Positions 27,363 through 34,829 of a DNA stretch of 64,000 bases are shown here, piece by piece. Location of the stretch: positions 1 through 64,000 of the forward strand of contig DATKFG010000063.1 in NCBI GenBank assembly GCA_035511515.1, read 5' to 3'. Position 1 is the first letter of the stretch. Every line of letters starts with the position of its first letter. The notes under the pieces are model-generated. The model searched no databases. It saw only the letters and a list, made by a program, of their open reading frames with translations, and was not told the origin of the DNA. The position numbers were made by a program, and so were the translations under genes. Source of the stretch: VBCK01 sp035511515 (GTDB lineage Bacteria > Pseudomonadota > Gammaproteobacteria > Burkholderiales > Burkholderiaceae_F).

Positions 27363-28847
27363 ATGCAGCGTGAAATGGTGTCGCACGCGCTCGCCACGCA
27401 GTCCTACGAGCCTTCGGCGGCGATGCCGCCCGCCCCGAAGCAGATAGGGCGTTTCGAGGTCCGCTCGGAGATCGGGCGCGGCTCCAATGGCGTCGTGTAC
27501 GCGGCGTACGACCCGGTGCTCGGGCGCGAACTGGCGATCAAGGCGATCCCGCTGGCCGGCGATAACCAGATCCGGCGCCGCGCCGAGGCGAGTTTCCTGC
27601 AGGAAGCCAAGAGCGCGGCCAGCCTGAATCATCCCGGCATCGTGACGGTGTTCGATGCGGGCAAGACCGATGCGGTCGCCTACATCGCGATGGAGCGCCT
27701 GTACGGCAGCGACCTGCACGACTGGCTGGCCTCGCGCAACCGGCTCGCTCCGAAAGCGATCGCGTCGATGATGGCGCGCGTAGCCGACGCGGTGCACTAC
27801 GCGCACCGGCGCGGGCTGGTCCACCGGGATCTGAAGCCGAGCAACATATTCCTGACGCGCGACATGAAGCCCAAGGTGCTGGACTTCGGCGTCGCGCTGG
27901 CCCAATACAGCGACGCGCCGCTGACGATGCGGCGCCAGCTGATCGGAACGCCCAACTACATGTCGCCCGAGCAGGCGGTGGGCCGTTCGCTCGATGCGCG
28001 CAGCGACGTGTTCTCGATGGGCTCGATCCTGTACGAGCTGCTGACGGGACAGCGCGCCTTCGACGGCAAACACGTGGAGGAAACGCTCACCAAGGTCTCC
28101 TCGCAGCCGCCCACGCCGATCTATCAGCTCAATCCGGACGTGCCGATCGAGCTGATCGAAATCGTCCATCGGGCCATGGCGAAGGACCCCTCGGACCGCT
28201 ACCAGAGCGCCGCCGAGATGCGCAACGACCTGGTCCAGGTGGCCGCGCGCGAAGATGGCGGCCGGCGCGCCACGCTGCCTCCCGAAACCGTGGTGCCGCC
28301 GCTGAACCGGCGCAATGCCCGGCTCGTGGTCGCGGCGGTGGCGGTATCGGCCTCGATCGTGATCCTGGCGCTGGAGCAGCCGCGCCTGACGCCTGCCGGC
28401 CCGCAGGTGCGGGCCGCCACCCCGGATGCCGCCCTCCCGGACACGGCCGCCGCGGCTCCGGCTGCGGCCCCCGCGCTGACGCCCGCCGATCCCCCGGTCC
28501 AGGTGGCCATGGTGAAGGACGTTCCCGTGCGGCCGTTTTCGGCGCTGCCGCTGCCGCGGCCCGTCAAGCCCAAGCCGAAGGCGGCCCGCTCCAACCCGGC
28601 ACCGGTCGAGACGGTTGCGCTGGCGCCGCCCGCCGCACCGGTTGACGGCACGGTCACGCTGGGCATCGCGCCCTGGGGCGAAATCATCGTCGACGGCAGC
28701 TCCCATGGGGTTTCACCGCCCCTGACCCATCTGGCGCTGGCCCCCGGGGTCCATACGATCGAGGTCCGCAACGGCGCTGCGCCGCCGTTCGTGTCGCGGA
28801 TCGAGCTGCAACCGGGCCAGGCGGTCGAGGTCCAGCACCGGTTCTAG
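27363..28847 (+). CDS. Membrane Ser/Thr protein kinase with C-terminal PEGA-like domain
   Basis: The protein has 494 residues. A complete Hanks-type kinase domain occupies about 29-290: glycine loop GRGSNGVVY (38-46), VAIK-type Lys60, catalytic HRDLKPSN (154-161), DFG (174-176) and SPEQ. A single membrane helix (about 320-337) is followed by a Pro/Ala linker and a PEGA-like beta domain (about 430-494) with APWGEIIVDGSSHGVSPP. The kinase is cytoplasmic and the PEGA part periplasmic. It precedes a paralogue with a dead catalytic site and a lipoprotein gene. Substrate unknown. Confidence 0.9.
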   Translation: MQREMVSHALATQSYEPSAAMPPAPKQIGRFEVRSEIGRGSNGVVYAAYDPVLGRELAIKAIPLAGDNQIRRRAEASFLQEAKSAASLNHPGIVTVFDAGKTDAVAYIAMERLYGSDLHDWLASRNRLAPKAIASMMARVADAVHYAHRRGLVHRDLKPSNIFLTRDMKPKVLDFGVALAQYSDAPLTMRRQLIGTPNYMSPEQAVGRSLDARSDVFSMGSILYELLTGQRAFDGKHVEETLTKVSSQPPTPIYQLNPDVPIELIEIVHRAMAKDPSDRYQSAAEMRNDLVQVAAREDGGRRATLPPETVVPPLNRRNARLVVAAVAVSASIVILALEQPRLTPAGPQVRAATPDAALPDTAAAAPAAAPALTPADPPVQVAMVKDVPVRPFSALPLPRPVKPKPKAARSNPAPVETVALAPPAAPVDGTVTLGIAPWGEIIVDGSSHGVSPPLTHLALAPGVHTIEVRNGAAPPFVSRIELQPGQAVEVQHRF

Positions 28848-28912
28848 CGGCTGCTCGCAAGGCTTTTCGAGGGACCGCAGCCCTGTCGAGGCAGGCCGCG
28901 GCGGGGTACAGT

Positions 28913-30370
28913 ATGCTGGCCCCGAATGGTCGGGGGCACTCGACCGTCGCGATGTCCCAGGCACTGCCCCTTAACCAGAAGGTCATCGGCCGCTATACGA
29001 TCCTGCGCGAGTTGCGGCGGGACCGCCACAGCGTCTCGTACGCCGCCGTCGACCCGGTGATGAATCGTGAACTGGTCGTCAAGGCGGTGCTGATCGTGCC
29101 GGCCGGACCGCCGATGCGCGCCGAAGCGCGGCGCCACATCGAGCAGGCTTTCGTGCGCCAGGCCCAGGCCGCCGGGCGGCTGCACCACCCGAACATCCTG
29201 ACCGTGTTCGATGCCGGCCTTGGCCATGAATTCGGTTACCTCGTGATCGAGCGGGTGGCGGCCCGTTCGCTGCAGGATCTGCTCGCCTCGGGCGTCAAAT
29301 TCACGGACCTGCAGTGCGCTGGCATCGGCGCGCGCGTGGCCGACGCGCTGGAGTACGCCCACGGTCAAGGTGTGGCCCATGGCCAGCTGGGGCCGCAGCA
29401 TGTCCTGATTCAGGCCGACGGCTCACCCAAGGTGAGCGGATTCGGCGGCTGGATCGACGCCGGCACCGAGGGCGATGACGCCCTGACGCGCACCGAGCAG
29501 TTCCTGCCGTATTTCCAGAGCGAGGTCACCGACGAGACGCGCCGCCGTGACCTGCGCTCGGTTGCCAGACTGCTGTGCTCGATGATCCAGGCGCGCCCGC
29601 ATGCGGTGACGATGTCCAACGGTCCGGCCGCGGCGGGCGGCGCTGCGCCACCGTCGAACGCGACTGCGGCATTTTCCGCACTGCTGTCCGACGCACTCGA
29701 CCCGAAGTCGCCCACCGCGCCGCACACGTCCGGCGAGCTGCGCGACGCGCTGGTCCAGTTCGTGCTGGCGGAAAAGTCCAGTCGGCCGGCCACCGTGACG
29801 CTGGGCGTGTCGCTGTCGGCTTCGATTCCGCAGGCCCCGCCGCGCGAGCCGGGGGCGCCCGCGGCGCCGCGCGGCGTGGGCGGCGAACGGCCGGACCTGG
29901 TGGCGCTCGCGCTGGAACGTCTGGCCGAATCGCTGCAGTCGGCGCGCGCCCGGTTGACGCGGGTGGGGCCGTGGGCGCGCGAACACCGGCTCGCGCTGTC
30001 GCTCGCGGTCGCCCTGGTGCTCGTCGGACTGACGCTGGGCAACCTGCTCGGTCAGCTGCGCGGGGCGCCGTTGCCCGATCCGCCGGCCCCCGCCGCGCAC
30101 AGCGCGGCCGGGCCGTCCGCGCAAGCGGCCGCAGCGGCGGCCCCGTCGACGGCGGGGCCCGCTTCGGGTACCGTCGTCTTCCGGATCGAACCCTGGGGTG
30201 AAATTCTGATCGACAACAAGCTCACCGGCGTGTCGCCCCCGTTGATCCAGATGTCACTCGCCTCCGGTCCGCACCAGATCGAGGTGCGGCACGGCAGTAA
30301 CGCGCCGTGGATGGTGCAGGTCAACGTCGAAGCGGCGGTTCCCGTCACCGTCGAGCACCGTTTCGAATGA
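28913..30370 (+). CDS. Pseudokinase paralogue with PEGA-like domain
   Basis: The protein has 485 residues; an ATG at 28952 is an alternative start. It follows the fold of the upstream kinase, but key residues are gone: the glycine loop reads LRRDRHSVSY, HRDLKPSN is HGQLGPQH (156-163), so the catalytic Asp is Gln158, and DFG is GFG with Gly176. Lys57 remains. A membrane helix (about 360-380) and the PEGA-like end with EPWGEILIDNKLTGVSPP match its neighbour closely. Probably a binding or allosteric partner rather than an enzyme. It overlaps the next gene at ATGA. Confidence 0.85.
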   Translation: MLAPNGRGHSTVAMSQALPLNQKVIGRYTILRELRRDRHSVSYAAVDPVMNRELVVKAVLIVPAGPPMRAEARRHIEQAFVRQAQAAGRLHHPNILTVFDAGLGHEFGYLVIERVAARSLQDLLASGVKFTDLQCAGIGARVADALEYAHGQGVAHGQLGPQHVLIQADGSPKVSGFGGWIDAGTEGDDALTRTEQFLPYFQSEVTDETRRRDLRSVARLLCSMIQARPHAVTMSNGPAAAGGAAPPSNATAAFSALLSDALDPKSPTAPHTSGELRDALVQFVLAEKSSRPATVTLGVSLSASIPQAPPREPGAPAAPRGVGGERPDLVALALERLAESLQSARARLTRVGPWAREHRLALSLAVALVLVGLTLGNLLGQLRGAPLPDPPAPAAHSAAGPSAQAAAAAAPSTAGPASGTVVFRIEPWGEILIDNKLTGVSPPLIQMSLASGPHQIEVRHGSNAPWMVQVNVEAAVPVTVEHRFE

Positions 30371-30822
30371 GCGCGGCATCCTCGCTGCGCGTTGTGCTGT
30401 TGCTAGGGGCCGCGGCGATCGTGCCGGCATGCCAGCAGACGCCGTCCACCGCCAGCATTGCCGAGCTGTACCAGCGGCCGGCCGAGCGGGCGCTGGTCGA
30501 CGGCATCCGCCTGTACGACGGCGGCGAGTTCGAGCGCTCCGAAGCGACGTTGCGGGCCGCGGTCGCCGGCAACCTGGCCGACCCTCGCGACGAGGCGATC
30601 GCGTACAAATACCTCGCCTTCATCGCCTGCGCGTTCAACCGCGGCACCGAATGCGCGCTCGATTTCACCAGCGCATTCAAAGCCGATCCGAAGTTCAGGC
30701 TCAACGACGCCGAAATCGGCCATCCGCTCTGGGGACCAGTCTATCGCCGCGTTGCGTCGGCGCTCGGACATCCCGACAACCGCGCCGGCACCACGCCCAG
30801 CGAAGCCAGCGGCGGCCGCTGA
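30367..30822 (+). CDS. TssQ-like T6SS-associated lipoprotein
   Basis: The protein has 151 residues. A signal peptide ends at a lipobox IVPAC. The mature domain is TPR-like: YQRPAERALVDGIRLYDGGE, then IAYKYLAFIAC and EIGHPLWGPVYRRV. I recognise this pattern from the TssQ family of type VI secretion-associated lipoproteins. Its start overlaps the stop of the pseudokinase gene, so the three genes are probably one unit. No other T6SS gene lies in the window, so the role may be independent of secretion. Confidence 0.65.
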   Translation: MSAASSLRVVLLLGAAAIVPACQQTPSTASIAELYQRPAERALVDGIRLYDGGEFERSEATLRAAVAGNLADPRDEAIAYKYLAFIACAFNRGTECALDFTSAFKADPKFRLNDAEIGHPLWGPVYRRVASALGHPDNRAGTTPSEASGGR

Positions 30823-30901
30823 GGTCGCCCAGCCCCGCGACCGGGCCCTGCGGCCCAGGGTTACGATTCAAGCGGGAGAACCTGACTCGGGGAGGAATCG
30901 C

Positions 30902-31294
30902 ATGAGCATCGCGACCGAATTCAAGGAATTTGCAATGCGGGGCAACGTGATCGACCTGGCGGTCGGGGTCGTGATCGGGGCGGCGTTCGGCAAGATCGTC
31001 TCAGCGCTGGTCGAGGCGGTGATCATGCCGGTGATCGGGATCCTGACCGCCGGCAACGACTTCAGCAAGCTCGCCGTGCAGATCGGACAGAACGGCAAGG
31101 GCGAGCCCTTGATGCTGAAGTACGGCGTGTTCATCCAGTCGATCGCCGATTTCGTGATCATCGCCTTCGTGCTGTTCGTGGCGATCCGCGCGATCAACCG
31201 GCTGAAAAAACCCGCAGTGGCGGCGGCGCCCCCGGCGCCACCGCGCCAGGAGGTCCTGCTGCAGGAGATCCGCGACCTGCTGGCGAGGCGCTGA
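30902..31294 (+). CDS. mscL: Large-conductance mechanosensitive channel
   Basis: The protein has 130 residues. The N-terminal helix and TM1 carry EFAMRGNVIDLAVGVVIGAAFG, the MscL signature, and a second membrane helix lies at about 80-97, then a charged C-terminal helix with QEIRDLLARR. The homopentamer opens under membrane tension to release solutes after osmotic downshock. GGGGAGGAA sits before the ATG. Likely transcribed alone; the next gene converges with a 7-base gap. Confidence 0.96.
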   Translation: MSIATEFKEFAMRGNVIDLAVGVVIGAAFGKIVSALVEAVIMPVIGILTAGNDFSKLAVQIGQNGKGEPLMLKYGVFIQSIADFVIIAFVLFVAIRAINRLKKPAVAAAPPAPPRQEVLLQEIRDLLARR

Positions 31295-31301
31295 GGCGCG
31301 A

Positions 31302-32306
31302 CTACGCGAACCCGATGCGTGACCGGCGCGCGAGCCGGTCGTCGTTGATGTCGGCGGCGAGCACTTCGTCGCGGCCATCGAGCTTGGCCCGGCCGAAGGC
31401 GGCCAGCATGACCCGCCGCATCTCGCGCGGCTTCAGCCGTGCCAGCAGCTCGAGCGCGTCGGCCTGCAGCTCCTCGGGAAACAGCCGCCCCCAGCTGTGC
31501 TCCGCGCGCAACTCGCGGTAGACCGTCTGCGCGATCCGGCGCGCACCGTCCTCGTCCGGCGGATCGATCTCGTACACGTTCATCCGGTTCAGGATCGGCT
31601 CCGGGATCGCGCTGGCCTGGTTGGCGGTGGCGACCCAGACGATCTCGGAGGCGTCGATCGGAACCTCGGCGAACTCGTCGATGAATTCGCGCGCGGTTTC
31701 CGACTCGAGCAGCGTGTACAGGCTTCCGAGGGGATCGAACTGGTGATCGCCGCTCGCCTTGTCGATCTCGTCGACCACGATCAGCGGATTGGCGTAGTCG
31801 CCGTTGACCAGCGCCTCGAACACCTTGCCCGGTTTGGAGTTTTTCCACTGAGCCGATGCGCCGGACAGGATCCAGCCGGCCGTCAGCGAGCTCATGCCGA
31901 CGAACCAGCAGCCGGTGCCGAGCAGGCGGGCCAGGCGGCGCGCGAAATGCGTCTTGCCGATGCCCGGATCGCCCAGCAGCAGCATCGGCTCCAGGTCCAG
32001 CACATCGTCGCTGGACAGGCACAGCGCGAGCTGGCGCCGGATATCCTGCAGCGGGGCCTCGAAGTTGGGCATCTCGTCGATCAGTCCGTCGATGTCGGGC
32101 AGCGCCGACGGCTTGATCGCGAATCGCTGGCCGCCGAACCGGATCATCTTCACGTACGTCGCGCGCAACGCCTCGTTGGCGTTGCTGCCCAGGTCCTGCA
32201 GCTCGTTCAGCGCCTGTTCGACCCGCGGAACGTGGTAGATGTCCTTGAATCCCGCGATCGAGATCGTGCTCTTTACCGGGGCAGGAAGCGAAGCGACTTC
32301 ATTCAT
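31302..32306 (-). CDS. AAA ATPase related to the Lon ATPase module
   Basis: The protein has 334 residues. Walker A is GDPGIGKT (112-119), Walker B LIVVDEID (175-182), with a sensor WVATAN and arginine-finger region PILNRMNVYEI. The AAA core resembles Lon (KVFEALVNGDYANPLIVVDEIDK), but there is no Lon N-terminal or protease domain, so it cannot degrade proteins by itself. It may be a chaperone or a regulator of another factor. GACTGACCGATG gives a weak ribosome-binding site. Neighbours give no further clue. Confidence 0.8.
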   Translation of the reverse strand: MNEVASLPAPVKSTISIAGFKDIYHVPRVEQALNELQDLGSNANEALRATYVKMIRFGGQRFAIKPSALPDIDGLIDEMPNFEAPLQDIRRQLALCLSSDDVLDLEPMLLLGDPGIGKTHFARRLARLLGTGCWFVGMSSLTAGWILSGASAQWKNSKPGKVFEALVNGDYANPLIVVDEIDKASGDHQFDPLGSLYTLLESETAREFIDEFAEVPIDASEIVWVATANQASAIPEPILNRMNVYEIDPPDEDGARRIAQTVYRELRAEHSWGRLFPEELQADALELLARLKPREMRRVMLAAFGRAKLDGRDEVLAADINDDRLARRSRIGFA

Positions 32307-32607
32307 CGGTCAGTCCTCGTATCCGGGCCTGTTGCACCAATACGGGCCTGGCGCGCGGCCTTTACCCATTACAAAGCAAATCGCTTGCCAGCATGGTGCA
32401 AAAAGTACCAGAAAGCGGCCGTACAGCGGGAGTCGTCCGTTTGGCGCGGTGCAACGTCGGTCCGGGGCCGTGGCAGATCTCGAATTGCCCGACTTTTGCT
32501 TGCCATTGGCGGGATTCGAGGTGCCGCGGGCGGCCTGCCGCGGGCCGATGCTAGACTCCCCGCCCCCCGCACTGCGGCAACCCCGTATCCCCGCACCATT
32601 TACCGCC
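32307..32607. other. Intergenic region between divergent AAA and YebC genes
   Basis: The 301 bases contain no supported gene. A possible extended -10, TGCTAGACT at 32549-32557, could drive the YebC-family gene with a leader of about 45 bases; its -35 is weak. No strong promoter is evident for the minus-strand ATPase gene. Confidence 0.35.
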
Positions 32608-33333
32608 ATGGCCGGCCATTCCAAGTGGGCCAACATCCAGCACCGGAAAAACCGGCAGGACGCCAAGCGCGGCCAGTTGTGGACCAAGGTGATCCGTGAG
32701 ATCACGGTGGCGGCGCGCGATGGCGGCGGCGATCCGGACATGAACCCGCGCCTGAGGCTGGCGCTGGAGAAGGCCTCGGCCGGCAACGTTCCCAAGGACA
32801 CGGTCAACAAGGCCATCCAGCGCGGCAGCGGGCGGCTGGAAGGGGCGAACTACGAAGAGATCCGCTACGAGGGCTACGGCTTGGCCGGCGCCGCGCTGAT
32901 CGTGGACTGCATGACCGACAACCGCACCCGCACCGTCGCCGAGGTCCGGCACGCGCTGAGCAAGTTCGGAGGCAACCTGGGAACCGACGGCTCGGTGGCC
33001 TACCAGTTCCGTCATTGCGGGCAGTTCGTGTTCGCTCCCGGCACGCCCGAGGACCAGGTGTTCGAAGTGGCCCTGGAGGCGGGGGCCGAGGACGTGCAGC
33101 GCGCCGAGGACGGATCGATCGAGGTGATCTGCGCGCCGGGCGATTTCGAGGCGATCCGGCAGGGCTTCCAGAAGGCGGGCCTGCGCCCCGAAGTGGCCGA
33201 CATCACGATGAAGGCCCTGAACGAAATTGCGCTGCAGGGAGACGACGCGCAGAAGATGAAGCGGCTGCTTGACGCGCTGGAGGACCTGGACGACGTGCAG
33301 CATGTGTATACCTCGGCCGCGATTGACGAATAA
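32608..33333 (+). CDS. yebC: YebC/PmpR family transcriptional or translational regulator
   Basis: The protein has 241 residues, the usual length. The N-terminus MAGHSKWANIQHRKNRQDAK is the family signature, followed by EIRYEGYGLAGAALIVDCMTDN and GGNLGTDGSVAYQF. YebC proteins bind nucleic acid; family members regulate transcription and, in recent work, relieve ribosome stalling at proline motifs. The ATG has no strong Shine-Dalgarno sequence. A 205-bp mobile repeat begins three bases after its stop. Confidence 0.93.
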   Translation: MAGHSKWANIQHRKNRQDAKRGQLWTKVIREITVAARDGGGDPDMNPRLRLALEKASAGNVPKDTVNKAIQRGSGRLEGANYEEIRYEGYGLAGAALIVDCMTDNRTRTVAEVRHALSKFGGNLGTDGSVAYQFRHCGQFVFAPGTPEDQVFEVALEAGAEDVQRAEDGSIEVICAPGDFEAIRQGFQKAGLRPEVADITMKALNEIALQGDDAQKMKRLLDALEDLDDVQHVYTSAAIDE

Positions 33334-33336
33334 ACA

Positions 33337-33541
33337 CCCTCACCCCCTCCCCTCTCCCGCTGCGCGGGCGAGGGGCGATCCCGCGTGCCACTGCGGACGG
33401 CTCACGCACATGCGACGCCCGATCGCCCCTCGCCCGCGCCTTCACATTGGCTGGGGGAGCACGAGGGGGCCAGCCCAGCCCCCTCGTTCTCTTCCTCACT
33501 TCTTTTCCGGCCGAAGGCCGGAAAAGGGGAGGGGGTGAGGG
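33337..33541. mobile_element. MITE-like element, copy 1
   Basis: The 205-bp element begins CCCTCACCCCCTCCCC and ends GGGGAGGGGGTGAGGG, perfect 16-bp terminal inverted repeats. Inside, a left hairpin (CTCCCGCTGCGCGGGCGAG) and a right hairpin, CTTTTCCGGCCGAAGGCCGG in outline, flank a variable centre. No coding capacity and no clear target duplication. It separates yebC from purD by its own length. Copy 2 is at 41847-42050. Confidence 0.8.
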
Positions 33542-33550
33542 CCTGAGCCG

Positions 33551-34828
33551 ATGAAAGTGCTGGTCATCGGCGGCGGTGGACGCGAACACGCGCTGGCCTG
33601 GAAGATCGCGCGCTCGCGGCGCGTGCAACGCGTGTACGTGGCGCCCGGCAACGGCGGCAGCGCGCGCAGCCCCGGCGTTCACAACGTGGCCGCGCTCGAG
33701 CCCGACGCGATGGCCGAGTTCGCCGCCTCGGAGGCGGTCGACCTGACCGTGGTGGGCCCGGAAGCGCCGCTTTCGGCCGGCATCGTGGATGCCTTCCGGC
33801 TGCGCGGCCTGCCCATTTTCGGGCCCACCCGCGCCGCGGCGCAGCTGGAAGCATCCAAGGACTTCGCCAAGGCCTTCATGCAGCGGCACTCGATTCCGAC
33901 GGCGCCGTCGCGCACGTTCTCGGACCCGGCGGCGGCACGCCAATACATCCGCTCGCGCGGCGCGCCGATCGTGATCAAGGCCGACGGCCTGGCGGCGGGC
34001 AAGGGCGTGGTGGTTGCCGGCACGGTGCAGCAGGCCCTTGACGCGGTTGACCGGATGCTGGTCGGCGGCGCGCTGGGGGCGGCCGGCGCGCGGGTCGTGG
34101 TCGAGGACTTCCTCGAGGGCGAGGAAGCCAGCTTCATCGTGATGTCGGACGGCCAGCACGCGCTGGCGCTGGCGACCTCGCAGGACCACAAGCGCCTGCT
34201 CGATGCGGACGAAGGACCCAACACCGGCGGCATGGGGGCCTACTCGCCGGCGCCGGTCGTAACGCCCGAGTTGCACGCGCGCGTGATGCGCCAGATCATG
34301 CTGCCGGCGATCGCCGGCATGGCCGCCGACGGCACCCGGTACACGGGCTTTCTGTATGCTGGACTGATGATCGACCGCCATGGCGAACCGCGCACGCTGG
34401 AGTTCAACTGCCGGCTGGGCGATCCGGAGGCGCAGCCGATCCTGATGCGGCTGCGCACCGACCTGGTCGAGCTGCTGCAGCACGCGGTCGACGGCCGGCT
34501 GGACCGGATCGAAGCGAGCTGGGACCCGCGCGTGGCGCTGGGGGTGGTGGTGGCCGCGCAGGGCTACCCGGAGGCGCCGCGGCGCGGCGATCCGATCGAA
34601 TCGTTGCCCGCCGATGCGCCGGATTGCATCGTGTTTCATGCCGGAACGCGGCTGCTGCAGGATCGGCTGGTCACCGACGGCGGACGCGTGCTGTGCGTGA
34701 CCGCGCTCGGTGACGACGTGCGCGCGGCGCGCCGCCGCGCCTATGAGGCGGTGTCCGAGGTGCGCTTTGCGGGCCAGCAGTTCCGCACCGACATCGGGCA
34801 CCGCGCACTGCTGCGCGAGCCGGTCTGA
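33551..34828 (+). CDS. purD: Phosphoribosylamine-glycine ligase
   Basis: The protein has 425 residues, the standard GARS length. N-terminal MKVLVIGGGGREHALAWKIA, then the ATP-grasp domain with IVIKADGLAAGKGVVV, and GGMGAYSPAP and EFNCRLGDPEAQPIL. It joins 5-phosphoribosylamine and glycine with ATP, the second step of purine synthesis. It is followed one base later by the S9 peptidase gene and starts the same-strand run to rng. A mobile repeat lies just upstream, so its promoter may be inside or before that element. Confidence 0.96.
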   Translation: MKVLVIGGGGREHALAWKIARSRRVQRVYVAPGNGGSARSPGVHNVAALEPDAMAEFAASEAVDLTVVGPEAPLSAGIVDAFRLRGLPIFGPTRAAAQLEASKDFAKAFMQRHSIPTAPSRTFSDPAAARQYIRSRGAPIVIKADGLAAGKGVVVAGTVQQALDAVDRMLVGGALGAAGARVVVEDFLEGEEASFIVMSDGQHALALATSQDHKRLLDADEGPNTGGMGAYSPAPVVTPELHARVMRQIMLPAIAGMAADGTRYTGFLYAGLMIDRHGEPRTLEFNCRLGDPEAQPILMRLRTDLVELLQHAVDGRLDRIEASWDPRVALGVVVAAQGYPEAPRRGDPIESLPADAPDCIVFHAGTRLLQDRLVTDGGRVLCVTALGDDVRAARRRAYEAVSEVRFAGQQFRTDIGHRALLREPV

Positions 34829-34829
34829 G

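Noticed and set aside
30367..30822. Full type VI secretion locus suggested by the TssQ-like lipoprotein
   Set aside because: No sheath, tube, ATPase or baseplate gene is present on either side, so only the lipoprotein family resemblance is kept.
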